Assembly: GCA_037176725.1 (NCBI GenBank)
Contig: JAZBRS010000054.1
Span: 17,626,001-17,690,000 of the forward strand
DNA length: 64,000 nt
DNA from: Posidonia oceanica
Lineage: Eukaryota > Streptophyta > Magnoliopsida > Alismatales > Posidoniaceae
Reading direction: 5' to 3'
Both the position numbers and the translations under genes were made by a program. The notes below the pieces were generated by a model that did no database searches, was not told the origin of the DNA, and was given only the letters and a program-made list of their open reading frames with translations. This document shows, piece by piece, positions 22,801-33,825 of the stretch; within the stretch, counting starts at the first letter, position 1, and every line of letters starts with the position of its first letter.

Positions 22801-24859
22801 CCATCTATAATCTTCATGGATGAACCCACCTCAGGATTGGATGCACGAGCTGCAGCCATTGTCATGCGCACTGTCTGTAACACGGTTGATACAGGGAGAA
22901 CTGTGGTCTGCACTATTCATCAACCAAGCATTGATATATTTGAAGCCTTTGATGAGGTTTTGTATTTTCAATATTCTTTTTCCTCTTAGAATCTGGTTCA
23001 AACAGGGCCTTGTGAAAACCATATTGGTTCTAAATTATATTTGATTTTTTGCAGCTTCTTCTTATGAAACGGGGAGGTCGAGTTATATATGGAGGATCAC
23101 TCGGCGTGCATTCACAAAGTATGATCAATTATTTTCAGGTATAGAAAAATCACATTATGCCCTTAATTCCTTATTGACTGCCAAATCATCCTTTAAGCAT
23201 CCAATAGTATACAGTCTCTACAAGTACTTTTCCTTTCATTCATGAGCTTTTAAGAGCAATGTTTGAATGTTTGATAACTCGATCTGAAAATATTCAATAT
23301 GACAAACTTAATGCTCCATTTTTCTCAATGAATAGTCAGCAACAAAGCACTGCTTATAAGGGTTTTTTTTTTCCAATTTGTGCAGGCCATTGATGGGGTT
23401 CCTCATATTTCTGATGGATATAATCCTGCTACATGGATGCTGGAAATCAGCACACAAGCATGTGAAGAGAGGCTTGGGAAAGACTTTGCTGATGTATACA
23501 AGAATTCAGATCAATTCAGGTGAGGAATATAATTTACCTGCCTCACCCTTTGTCTGTTCCAGCAGTAGTTGTTCAAAACACCTTTTTGTTCTAAACGTTA
23601 ATAAACAGAGCTGCAACATGTCAGGGAACTGGGTGCTTTAATTCAACAATTAAGTGTTCCTGAGGCTGGTACGGAGCCACTACAATTCTCCTCAAAGTAT
23701 TCACGAGATACCCTATCTCAGTTCAAGATTTGTTATCGGAAGCAAAATCTTCTATATTGGAGAAGCCCTCATTACAACATTGTCCATTTATTCTTCACTA
23801 CAATCAGTGCACTGATATTTGGCTCAATATTTTGGAATGTAGGCTCAAAGAGGTATACCATTTTAGTTATTTATTCTTGATCAGATCTACCATCTAAATG
23901 CTTTGTTTTTTTACTTCTTGGGGATTCCTATTTTCTTCATTTCTTTTTTCAATCAAAACTAAGATCAAACAAAAAATGGCATGAATTTGTAGCTCTTCCT
24001 TATGAGACATGCATATTGGAAATGTTTCATATGTTTCAGTTATGTGATTCATGCATATGTTGCAAGATGCTTCTCTTCATGATAAAGTTGTAACAGAGTT
24101 AATTCTTGTAAAGAACATACATAAGATCGTCGTATGCTTGTGCCTTAATACCATTCATGAAAATTTATGATTAATACAATATCTGATGCTTGTTCGAAAA
24201 TTATGGTGGTCTAGAAAATATTTTGTTATTTTAGTTGAAAAACAAAGAATGTCTAATAGGTGTTTGTCGGATTATTAAGTTGAACTTGGTAGTTTAAAGA
24301 GTACCATTGATGAGGTCAAAGGATAAGAATCTTTTTCCTTGCAATCGTTCATTTCTATCCTAAAATTTTGAGGTGGTGAAACCCATTCCATGGCTTTTTA
24401 GTAGTAAAGTCAACCATTACAAGCCCAAAATGCAGATTTTAGCTCAAAACACCTGTTTTCCAATAGGTTTGCTCTCTCTTGAATTAAAATTTCTTTGCAT
24501 TTTCTAATATACCATAAGATCTTTGGATGAACAGGCATGAAAATACTTGCCATAAATTTTGAATAAAACAGACTTAATATTCTTCTTAAGAGTTTCTTTA
24601 TTTATTTACTTGCTATATTCTTTCACAGTTTCACCAGCTATGTTTAATATCAGCTCCATCTAATCCTGTGTTGGTTTCCTAGGGATACAACAATGGACTT
24701 GTTTTTAGTCATGGGAACACTTTATGCTACTTGTTTATTTCTAGGAGTGAATAATTCTTCATCAGTGCAACCAATGATATCCATTGAGAGGACAGTTTAC
24801 TATAGAGAAAGGGCAGCGGGACTGTATTCTCCTTTTCCTTATGCAATGGCACAGGTAGG

Positions 24860-24907
<48 letters not shown>

Positions 24908-25955
24908 GACATATGACCTGCTTCTGATGTGAATTCCCATTTTTACAAATTTTCAGGGTATTGTTGAGATCCCATACATCTTGTTGCAGACGATTATATA
25001 TGGCTTCCTCACATACTTTATGATAAACTTTGAAAGGACAGCAGGTAAGCATTGGCATATTTTATAGCATGCGGATTGCTTAATATTTGGATCTTTTCAT
25101 AGTGATATGAGTTCAATCGTAGCGATGTGAGTTAAAAGATTTATTAAGATCTGCAAAAAAGGAGAAAAAGGGAAACCAAGCATAAATCCAACTTACTCTA
25201 CTTAGGAGGGTAAAAAAGTTGTGACAAGAATGGTGCAAGAAATTTGGATATGACATACTTGAAATCATGTGGTAGCATAATATCCATTTTTTATAGTATG
25301 GCAAGCCATTAGAAAATTATTTATCTGTTATGCAAAATCTCACCCATGGTTAATTGTTTATGCAGAGAAATTTTTGTTATACCTTGTATTCTTGTTCCTC
25401 ACTTTCTTGTACTTCACCTTGTACGGGATGATGGCAATCGGCTTGACGCCTTCCCAGCACCTTGCAGCAGTTGTCTCATCAGCATTTTACTCATTGTGGA
25501 ATCTCTTCTCGGGCTTTCTTCTTCCTAAACCTGTAAGTGATTGTGGAAAATTAACGACATTAATAATGCTTTTACCAGCTATCACATGTTCCATGGTTGA
25601 ATGGAGAGATTTCTTTTTATTAATAACCAAAGAAATGCATGTTGCTCTGAACCGAAAGTTGTTTGCCACTTTTTTTTCTCTTTCCCAGAGCATTCCTAAA
25701 TGGTGGATATGGTACTACTATGTCTGTCCAGTGGGATGGACGCTGCGTGGCATCATCACATCACAGTTAGGAGACGTTGAAACACGTCTGGTTGGGCCTG
25801 GGTTCAATGGCACAGTGAAGCAGTACCTAGAAGAGAAACTGGGATTTGAGGCTGGAATGACGGGCATATCTGCAGTGGTGTTGGTGGGCTTCAGCGTCCT
25901 CTTCTTTACTGCCTATGCCTTCTCTATTAAGTTGATCAACTACCAGAGGCGGTAG
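16845..25955 (+). CDS. ABCG31: full-size PDR/ABCG transporter, ABCG31-like (one frameshift)
   Basis: ATP-driven exporter of the pleiotropic drug resistance group, with layout NBD1-TMD1-NBD2-TMD2 in the plasma membrane. Arabidopsis ABCG31 has been implicated in ABA export from endosperm and in pollen-coat steryl glycoside deposition; the substrate here is inferred. Start codon 16845 ([12 protein letters not shown]). NBD1 has Walker [10 protein letters not shown] (about residue 169), the ABCG31-type Q-loop [18 protein letters not shown], signature VSGGQRRR and Walker B ALFMDE. NBD2 has GSSGAGKTT (about 865), LSTEQRKR and [10 protein letters not shown]. The C-terminus is [11 protein letters not shown]. 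Exon lengths total 4,262 nt, one short of 1,421 codons. The loss lies in a T-run at 21224-21226, where ...IFL is followed out of frame by GGFIVP. As given, translation would end at about residue 682, after TMD1. It is therefore a recent pseudogene, a truncating allele or a base-calling error. Confidence 0.93.
21281..21375 (+). repeat. tandem duplication across an intron-exon junction
   Basis: TTTAAGCATCGTTTTTCTTTATCAATTATCGACAGATGAGATAAAAC is repeated as TTTAAGCATTGTTTTTCTTTATCAATTTTTGACAGATGAGATAAAAC, a unit of about 50 bp. Both copies carry a usable acceptor and the first bases of exon 9. Only the second continues into CCTTGGTGGAAATGG, coding for KPWWKW. Confidence 0.9.
24872..24900. repeat. 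(CT)n(CA)n microsatellite in ABCG31 intron 18
   Basis: TCTCTCTCTCTC followed by a CACACACA run just inside the intron after the exon ending at 24854. Confidence 0.9.
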
Positions 25956-27490
25956 ACAATGATGACTTTCATAGGAACCAACTATTATATTAGCTTAGAG
26001 TACCTCATGAATCCAACAACATGAACCCAAAGAAACAGAAAGCAAGTGTTCTTTCCTATAGCTTCTTTTCAAAACACACTTGCAGCAGCAGCAGCAGCTG
26101 TTACAGCAACAATTGCTAACTCACAATCCATTACTCTTCGTATACAAAATAACCCAGGATTAGGTTATGGTAATCATGTTGATAACAGAAAATCATGTAG
26201 ACTAATTCTTTCTTTCCACGAGTAATAATTTCTTTCCGCCTATCCAAACATATTCATACGTTCAATGTACATTTCCTTGCCAAGTTTATATGATACATAG
26301 GATGTGGAATATTCATGTGCATCAGTCTACTGAAAGCCGACCGACTTTTCTCTAGTGAAAGAATGGGTGAGGTTCGGCCATAATTGGTCCTGTCTATTTG
26401 AGACCAAAAGAAAATGTCTGAGCATACTGAGATGGAATCTACATGGATTAAAAAGGTTGATGTTGGAGCCATCAAGTGGTCATCTTTTAAACGAACAACT
26501 ATTTTCAATTTTAGTCTGTGGGTGTAAGGTTAAATTAGGAAATTTTCCTAATCTTCTACCAAATAAAGAAGAATTTTATAATCGTACTCATACCTATTCC
26601 ATATCAATTAGGAAATTTCTGATCCTTACATGTTGCATCTAACAAAAAACAAAATGTAATGGTGCTTTTGCAGCCAATTTCTAATGTATATTGTCCCTTG
26701 CTGCTTCAGTTTTTGGCGTCTGCAACTCCCCATGAGGAGACTGTAGTTCAGTTCGGCTGAGGTCCGTTGTTGGATGTTTTCGCTCTACCACAGAGATCTA
26801 TTTTGCTCTACTCTTCTACATCATGGACTTGCGACTAGATTTTAAATTAATGACATCTTAATTATCAAAAAAATTTTGACACCCAATCAAGTACCTATTT
26901 GCGTATATAACGAAAAAATGTGAATAAAATATTGTTTTTTTTTCTAAGATGGATGTCTTATCAATTCACTTGTCTTGATATATTAACATATATTATCATC
27001 TACATTATTATTTTAGTCTTAATGAGTATAACAGATTGAGGTCCATACATGATAAGGGTAAGGCCCACCTTCAAGCCTAGAGCCCGCTGATCTTGCTTGA
27101 TATATTAACAAAAGGCAGTTCTAAGACCAATTATCAAGGGAAATCAGATAAGTCTCAGAGTTACAAATTGCAAGAAGCCAGAATATTCAGTTGAAAAGTG
27201 CTATTGGCTAATTGGATTTCTAGAAGGTCATAAACTTTATAAGATTGTGTTAACGTCGAATAAAATGAGCTGAAGTTCGGTGATAGAGTGAACATTTCAC
27301 CAAACTAAAATAAAGAATTAGTGAAACGTTAAGAGTCAAAGTACGGGATGGTTGCCAAGTCTTTACTAATTTCGGATTGTGAATCGAAAATAGCGGTTAC
27401 TGTCCATGAATGTTCTTGGAAATGAGAATGAAGGACTATGATGGGAACTACGACTAAAATGGGGATGATGGTCACGTTTCCACGATGGTT
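25956..27490. other. 3' flank of ABCG31 and intergenic DNA
   Basis: No coding or RNA gene was found. The first few hundred bases are likely the transporter's 3' UTR, including a CAG run at 26085-26098. The rest is AT-rich and unremarkable. Confidence 0.5.
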
Positions 27491-28002
27491 CAGTCAATTA
27501 AGCTATAAAAGGAGCTTAATCAACCACAAAAAGGAGATCAAAAAAACTATTCCATAAGCTTTACTTTTTAGCATTTTCAATGTAGTTCGTTCTAGTTTCA
27601 CAGTAGCAGTAATATTAGTTGTTTCTAGTGTAGTTTTAGAGTTAAGCTTTTGTTGTTATAATATTAAGGAAATCATTGCAATGTCCTTTAGTGGAAATAC
27701 TGTCTGAAGGTTGCGTTCATCATTACACAGCTAACTAGAAGTGCTGATTGTGCTAACAAACGGTATGACGCTTCACTTGGTAAGTCTTTAATTCTGTTTC
27801 GTTATTAATGTTTGATACTTACTGTCTACTTTAAAGGTTTAGAACTCGAATAACATCCTTTATTTGAAGCTTGCTTGTAATCGATAACGTCGGACCTGCT
27901 ACTAATCACTTTTGTTTCTAGTAATCTTGTAAGTTTCGTCTACTGAAGGCACGTGCAAGTTTTGGAAGGAAACACATTTTTTGGCACGTCCGATGGGACA
28001 CA
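27491..28002 (+). repeat. probable LTR 3' part with promoter and primer-binding-like site
   Basis: CTATAAAAGGAGC (27502-27515) resembles the TATA region of many plant LTRs. About 470 bp downstream, GGAAGGAAACACA is followed by TTTTTTGGCACGTCCGATGGGAC (27977-27998), similar to the GGCACGCCC..TGGGAC primer-site style of some Ty3/gypsy elements. The next bases are already LINE RNase H, so the LTR element is cut there. Its 5' boundary is unknown. Confidence 0.4.
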
Positions 28003-28473
28003 ATAGACGGAGCAGCCAAGGGTAATCCTGGGGAAAGTGGTGGTGGTGGTATTATTAGAGATAGCAGTGGATTCCTTATAACAGCATTTTCTAACTACTA
28101 TGGTAGCTGCTCTAATGTTGTGGCTGAATTTCGTGCTTTGAGGGATGGTTTATATGCTGCTATTGAGGCTGGAATTGATCTCAATAATTTAATTGTGGAA
28201 TCTGATTCTAAAGTCATTGTGGACATGCTAAATCAATCTAATTGTTCTCATTGGCAGTTATGCAGGTACTGGAAGGAAGTGAAGAGCATTTCAAGGAAGG
28301 TTCACTGCTTACAACATCAATTCAGAGAAGCCAACTCTATTTCTGACAGCCTTGCGAATGTTGGAATTGTAAAGCAAAAATGGAGAACATATGATAATTG
28401 GAAAGAGCTGCATGTATGTGCAAGGGGTGCTCTTCTTTTGGAAAAAGCTGGCATGCCGTATATTAGGAGATGA
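28003..28473 (+). pseudogene. LINE-type RNase H (RVT_3) fragment
   Basis: The frame reads DGAAKGNPGESGGGGIIRDS, then FRALRDGLYAAIEAG, then VESDSKVIVDMLNQ and FREANSISDSLANVGI. These are the catalytic Asp-Gly, Glu, Asp and late Asp regions of the RNase H-like domain at the C-terminus of plant LINEs. The piece is open to the stop at 28471-28473 but lacks all upstream LINE domains, so it is a 5'-truncated insertion. Its 3' UTR and poly(A) follow to 28784. Confidence 0.8.
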
Positions 28474-28784
28474 ATGCTAAAGAATATGTGCTTGATGGTG
28501 CAGGTTCTGTTGGTCTGTATTTCCTTGTTGGTTCTGTATAGCCTTACAGGTTTTCTTTGCTTTAAGATGGGCTTTTCCATTCAGTTTATTTTTTTAGCAG
28601 ACTTATTCACTGCCAAAGTAGGCCTTAGGGTTAGGTTATTTGTTTTAAATAAGGGCCTTATTGGCCTATTGTATCTTCCTTATGGGGCTTTGGTCTAGTC
28701 CTCCTCATGTGTAATTTCTTTTCAAATTAATAAAATTCTAAGGTCACCTAGGGCCTCAAAATTTCCAGGTTTAAAAAAAAAAAA
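28474..28784 (+). repeat. LINE 3' UTR with poly(A) tail
   Basis: AATTAATAAAATTC (28724-28737) and a 12-A tail (28773-28784) end the LINE. The tail runs directly into CCCTAAACCCT. Confidence 0.7.
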
Positions 28785-28799
28785 CCCTAAACCCTATCA

Positions 28800-29600
28800 T
28801 TCTTGAGAAAGGGGGTATGCCTAACATAAGGATTAAGTCTTTTTAATGATGTTCTGGCTTTTACAGGATTCCTGGGGTCTGTTTGCAGTGTCTTGGTGGT
28901 CAGCAAATCTACAGCTTTTTATAGGATTTCTGGGCTTTCTGTTTGGACTTGGCAGGACATTGGGGATGATTTTCTCTTTTGTCCTGGCAGGATTGTTTTC
29001 TGTGCAGGTTTGTTGTTATGTTGCTGTGCCATTAGTTCACTTGGGTTTGGCTTTGGGGCAGCTGTGTGGCCCTGTCTTTGGTTTTTGTATCTTTTGTTGC
29101 CATAGTTGTTATTCAACAAGGTTTTTTGCAGGGGGTGGCCTTTAATTGGTGGCCTTTCTGGTTTGAAATTTTGCTGCTCCTTTATGTTGTGCTTTACTTG
29201 CTCCTTTTCTGCTACACTGATATGTCTAATGCCTTGTTTTTTTGCTTATGGGTGGAGGAACTTTTGGCATGGCTCGTGGGGTGTAGCAGGTTCTTCCTTG
29301 CAGGTGTGCAAGCAGAGCAATCTCGGGTTTTCGAGCAGGTCCAGGCTCTCCTTGGGGTTTTTAAGTGTGTGGGCTATTTTGGGTGGCTTGCTCTTCAGCT
29401 GGGTTGGGCATTCCTATCGTATGGTCTCTCTTTGGCATGGTTGCTTTTTTATGTGGCTGTGCCAATTGTGGGACTGGGTTTTTGGGAGCAGCGGGGGTGC
29501 TTTATTTCAAGGCTTTTTTATGTTGGGTGGAAAGCAGAATTGTCACTGCTTCACCTATCTAATTGGGGGATTGGGCCTTTTGCGCATGGCGGGCTTTTGT
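28800..29600. other. T/G-rich segment of unknown origin
   Basis: Two overlapping open frames (29066-29614 and 29106-29621) run in parallel. They are very rich in Phe, Leu, Trp and Cys, which reflects T/G base composition and not a recognised protein family. The stretch is enclosed by telomere-like repeats and A-tailed retroelement pieces and may itself be a LINE 3' region. Confidence 0.3.
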
Positions 29601-29627
29601 ACCTTGTTTTTTAGGATTTAGGGTTTA

Positions 29628-29780
29628 GGATTTTTTTTTAACCTACTGAAGATAGCCTATTGGTTTTTTCCATGCAAGAGAGTGTGGAGAAATCCCACAC
29701 AACATGAGGGGGACAGGTATCGAACCTGCGACCAAAGGGATAGTGGAGGGGGCTCCCAACCACTACGGCAACTGTGTTGG
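29628..29780 (-). mobile_element. tRNA-derived SINE inserted in telomere-like DNA
   Basis: The minus strand has the A-box-like TTGCCGTAGTGGTTGGGAG (within 29751-29774) and B-box GGTTCGATACC (29715-29726), spaced about 30 bp apart as in RNA polymerase III promoters of tRNA-derived SINEs. It ends in an A-run (T-run 29631-29639 on the + strand). TTTAGGG-type sequence flanks both sides. Confidence 0.65.
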
Positions 29781-29826
29781 TTTGGGGTTTAGGGTTTACG
29801 GTTAGGGTTAGGGTTAGGGTTTAGGA

Positions 29827-29872
29827 ATTTTTTTTTTAACCTCGAAATTATCGAGCCCTAGGCGACCCGCAG
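29827..29872 (-). repeat. 5'-truncated SINE tail
   Basis: The minus strand reads GGGTCGCCTAGGGCTCGATAATTTCGAGGTT followed by an A-run, a typical 3' end of a plant SINE. Telomere-like repeats flank it directly on both sides. Confidence 0.5.
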
Positions 29873-29914
29873 GTTAGGGTTTCGGGTTTAGGATTTAGGG
29901 TTTAGGGTTTGGGA

Positions 29915-30010
29915 TTTTTTTTTATAATAAAAGCGTAACCTTCATTGCATCACAAAAAAGATTACAACCAGACTCTTGGAAGACAAAAAAACACACAAGA
30001 GTCTTTGAAA
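29915..30010 (-). repeat. LINE 3' end with A-tail (minus strand)
   Basis: The minus strand reads TGTGATGCAATGAAGGTTACGCTTTTATTAT plus an A-run, the usual 3' end style of plant LINEs. It abuts CCCAAACCCTAAACCC. Confidence 0.5.
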
Positions 30011-31951
30011 GATAAAATCATGTGAATTTGATGCAAAATCATGTGGAATGTGTAGACTAACTTGTTTTGGATGTTGGGTAGAAGTTTCATGATTTTAGGA
30101 GATTTATGTGGATTTTTTTACAGTAATTTTCGAATGTAAAAGTTATTGTTTGTGGTTTTGAGCTTCATTGCTTGTGAATTTGATATCTTGAGCTACGGTT
30201 ATCGAAATGCTTTGATTCTTGTCCCATATTGTAGAGCACTTAGATGTCTACGTTTTGGTTATTTTTGTAGAATTTATGATTATATGTGGTGAGACCAGTT
30301 GGAGTTCCCAAATCAGATGATTTTTGGATTCACTGCGTTCTGTCAGTTTTCTGTTTGAGTTTTGATTTTTCTTGCACAGGTTGGTGGCGCGCTTTCTAGG
30401 CGCAATCAGCGCATGTAGGGCGCCCAGTCAGCCCAGTTTGGCCTAGCATGGGCCAAGCCAAATCCAGGAAAGTGTGCCTGGATTCTGTGGAAGCTTAGAA
30501 TGTGATTTTGGATTTTTTTGCAATAAAAATGATTTTTGAAATGGTTTTGCAAAGTATTCTGAAAAAGGAATTGTACAATTTGCAAAGAGGTTTTGGAAAG
30601 TGTTTTTTGTTGTTTTTCGTTGCAGGACAGTGTACGATAAAGGGCTAAGGCCCTAGTGAATGCCAGTGACCCTAGCATGCTGCTATACTGGTTAGGTCAA
30701 GGGTGAAAGAGTCCCTAGGGTGACCCATGCGGGTCAGGGGTGAAAAAATCCTCAGGGTGGCCCGTGGTTTAGGTGACCCCAGTAGTTAGGACACCATTAG
30801 AGTGTACCCTGTGTGTTGTCCAGAGAGGACTTTGAGGGTTCGTGGCACATGAATCCGAGTCGGAGAACTCTTGCATAGGGTGGTTCTTCCGCGGCAGTGG
30901 AGTGCGCAGTGAAGGGTGAGAGCCCTAGCAGCTGTGTGTGGTCGGTGTGTTGTTTGCTTGGCGTCGGGCAACAACACATTGTTGAGAAGTCCTTCTTAGT
31001 GGTTGGACTTCGGAACGGATGGTTGCGACCTATCTGTGACAGTACAGTGCTGATTTGACTGCTTGTGGCTGGAGCTGGTTTGGGGTCTTGTGATTTGTGT
31101 TTTGTGCTGATTTTGGCGATTGAGCTTGTATTTTGTTCTTGTTTATAGCTATGGTTTGAGACTCGAGTAGTGAGACTCGGGTGTGGTGTTTTCTGTACAT
31201 AGCTATGACCTTGAGACTTGTGTTTTACATCGGCTTTCTGAGTCTTGAGTTTGAGGTGGTTCTGCGCAGGATTGTGTTTTGTGGCTTGAGTTTTGTACTG
31301 GGTTCTGGCACCCGAGCTTGTAGTTGTTTCTGCGCAAAGTTGTGGTTTTGAGACTCGAGTTTTGAGCCAGTTTTTATGAGATGGCTTTACGTAGTTTTGA
31401 GCAGAGGCTCTGTGTTTTGTGTTGCACTCCCGTGTGAGTGGTTTTGGACTTGATCTGGACAGTGTAGTCATTTTAAGTGTGCATTGTGTTTTGAAAAGGC
31501 ATGCAAGTGGTTTTAAAAGGAAAGAAAGGAAATGTTTTCAAAAGCATGGCTTAAAAAGGATTTTACTGCTTGCTGGGCAAATGGTAGAGATGTCCTATGG
31601 TGTGGTTTTGTAGCATCTAGGGGTGATGCCAGTGTTTTGTGGCTTTTGACGTGGTTACGCCTGTTTTCCTCGGCAGTGTCAGCCGAGTTGTTGTTGTGTG
31701 TTTTGGTAAAGTGTGTGCTGAGTGACCTTTCAGTAGTCACTCATGTGTGTTTTGTTTGGTGTTTTTTGCAGGTGCAGTATTAGGAGCGGTTGGTTTGCTA
31801 GTGTATATAGGAAGTAGTTACTTTGCCACACATCAAGGGTTTTGGTGAGTGAATCATTAATTTATTACTTGATAAATGTGCTTTTAATATATACTTAGAG
31901 TAAATATGGAATTTGTATTTAAAAAAAAAAAAAAGGATTCAGGTTGTTACA
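30011..31951 (+). repeat. probable Ty3/gypsy chromovirus-type LTR, right end at 31951
   Basis: The segment ends GGTTGTTACA, the common LTR end of plant chromoviruses. It holds the hairpin TGAGTGAC-ctttcagta-GTCACTCA at 31719-31743. No coding domain is visible; open frames on the minus strand (for example 30797-31471) reflect composition only. The left boundary is not defined. Confidence 0.4.
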
Positions 31952-32122
31952 CTTAAGTTTCTATTTTTTCTGTTTTAGTTTTTAAAATTACTTGATACTG
32001 TAACTGAATTTGTCAGGAACTTTATTGTTATTACTTTTAGTCCTAGTCTTAAGTTTTGTTTTATGCATCGATTTCATAGTTGTTATGTACTACGTGTCAT
32101 AAGTTGTTACTGAAATACATTC

Positions 32123-32161
<39 letters not shown>

Positions 32162-33130
32162 AGAGATCAGTTGCATCATCTCTCAAATTAACTATTTTGA
32201 GGGAAGATTCGTTGTGGACGTTGGATCCTAATCTGGTGGTTGTTATCAAAACTGTTAGTTTTGGTTTAATAGTTTTGATTTTTTTTATTTTAAATAAAAC
32301 GATTACAAATATTGTTTCACATTCAATTTAATCTGAAATTGGTAGTTACATTTTTGAATTGATGGCACTGAATATGAGATTTTATATGGTAATTGTATTT
32401 TCCGTTTTTTAGTTTGACTTTGTTTTTTTTCTATATTTGACGTAGATTTCAATTAACACGCGTTCATAGCAGATAAATACAGTTTTTTCATAAATAAACT
32501 TTTTTGAATTGTAACATCATTTTAAAAATTCCTTTTTCATTCAACTAGATTGCTTAATATCCGAAGTTTTAAAAAACAACCATAATTATCTAGAGATGTG
32601 AGTTACAGTTTCGTTTTCTTTGGTTGCATTCACGTAAATTACATTTTGGTTTTTCGTTGGATCCGTGTATGTTTGCTTTGAAAATCTTCTTCATTTTTTC
32701 GTAACACTGTTTTGAAGATTACCCAGTGTGAGTATTATTTTAAACTGTTTATTTGTCATAATATTCAACACATTTTCACTAGATCTTATGTTGCAAACAT
32801 ATATTTTGTTAAATGAAAGGAAGAGTTAACATATATTTCTAGAATTTTTAATCACATCCAACTATTTAATTGTTCGGATTGTCATTGTTTATGAGGTTCC
32901 AAATTTTTTCCATTTTTTTGTTGTGTGGTAATTGATTTTTCGTTTATTGGGATGTTGTGTTTTGCTTTTGTTTCCAAAAAATTAGTGTTACAATTACTAT
33001 TTGTATTATCGTGTTACTGTTTTTTTAGTTTATAGCAATATAGAGTGCATGGGATAAAATAGTTCAATATTACTGTTATGAATCTATTACTGTTATATAT
33101 GCTAATGTCCTCTAATTACAAGGATAATAT
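31952..33130. other. AT-rich intergenic DNA with TA/GA microsatellite
   Basis: A (TA)n(GA)n tract lies at 32126-32161. Otherwise T-rich DNA with no supported gene. Confidence 0.6.
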
Positions 33131-33139
33131 GTCTAATGT

Positions 33140-33825
33140 TACTGAACGTCAACTTATTGTCGTTGAAGATAGTGTTACAGATTTAATAGTAACAAATTCA
33201 GAAGACACACCATTTGTTGGGTAGATTTTTCCCAGCTTAGATGCTTGTCACAATTTTTATTGCCTATATGCTAGTAGGGTTGGGTTTGATGTGTGAAGTT
33301 GTCTTGAAGCTTTACGTGTGTAATAAAGAAGGATTTTGTTTAGAGAAGTTGGAATCCAGCCATGAAAAACAACTTTCACTTGACTTGTCACAGAGGGATT
33401 TGGATAATGATGGATGTCCTTTACCACTACGGAAACATAGAAGCGGTTCATTTGGATGTGGTTGCAAGGCATTTATGACAGTTAAACGTGGCTTCAAGTC
33501 TAACACATAGACAGTAATCCAATTCAATGAAGAGTATAACCATGAAGTCTCATCACCAAACAAGCAACATTACTTGAAGGTAAATAGACCAATTGCACTA
33601 ATTATGAGGAATTTTATCGAAATTATGGAATTAATCGATTTTACACTATCACAGACAACTAGACTTGTTATTGTGTAATGTGGAGGCTTTGATAAATTAG
33701 ATTGTATGATGCATGATATCAATAACTTTAGACGTGATAAAAGAGAAAACATCAAAGATTATGATGCTGATTTGCTTCTAGAACATTTTCAAAGGAGGAA
33801 GCGTAAAGATGATAAATTACAAGTG
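33140..33825 (+). pseudogene. FAR1/MULE-type DNA-binding domain fragment
   Basis: The frames read TPFVG*IFPSLDACHNFYCLYASRVGFDV, then PLRKHRSGSFGCGCKAFMTV, then a stop, then FNEEYNHEVSSPNKQHYLKVNR. This is the FAR1/FHY3 C2H2-type (WRKY-GCM1-like) zinc finger: Phe-Tyr-x-x-Tyr-Ala, Gly-Cys-x-Ala, and the Asn-His pair. FRRDKRENIKDYDADLLLEHFQRR (33730-33800) is the conserved linker before the transposase core. Several stops and frame changes are present and the MULE transposase core is absent. It derives from a FAR1-related gene or Mutator-like element and is not functional. Confidence 0.8.

Larger units (their letters stand above)
16845..25955 (+). other. ABCG31: exon map of the ABCG31-like gene
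   Basis: Exons: 16845-17140, 17357-17635, 17735-17892, 18841-18917, 19023-19167, 19955-20256, 20376-20681, 20773-21249, 21361-21464, 21535-21691, 21845-21895, 21993-22138, 22245-22577, 22666-22956, 23055-23138, 23386-23519, 23625-23852, 24683-24854, 24957-25044, 25366-25532, 25689-25955. Phases agree throughout except for the missing base in exon 8. Intron 1 has a GC donor (GACAG|GCAAGT). Intron 2 is ambiguous: exon 3 could begin at 17730 with the donor at 17640, or at 17735 with the donor at 17636. The exon 9 acceptor is duplicated: the ACAG|ATGAGATAAAA unit occurs at 21310 and 21360. Introns 3 (0.95 kb), 5 (0.79 kb) and 17 (0.83 kb) are the longest and hold no other gene. Confidence 0.85.
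28782..29912. repeat. interstitial telomere-like (TTTAGGG) tracts
   Basis: CCCTAAACCCTA at 28785-28796, TTAGGATTTAGGGTTTAGG at 29611-29629, and longer degenerate TTTAGGG/TTAGGG runs at 29781-29826 and 29873-29912. They are interrupted by short retroelement pieces. Confidence 0.85.

Noticed and set aside
29066..29614. 182-codon ORF with membrane-like composition
   Set aside because: Parallel frames have the same length and composition (T/G-rich DNA), and the segment lies among retroelement tails. Not supported as a gene.
29714..29774. A tRNA gene on the minus strand
   Set aside because: A- and B-box-like motifs are present, but no cloverleaf with an acceptor stem can be formed. The A-tail fits a SINE.
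30797..31471. 224-codon minus-strand ORF rich in Thr/Lys/Ser
   Set aside because: Low-complexity composition inside a probable LTR, with no homology I recognise.
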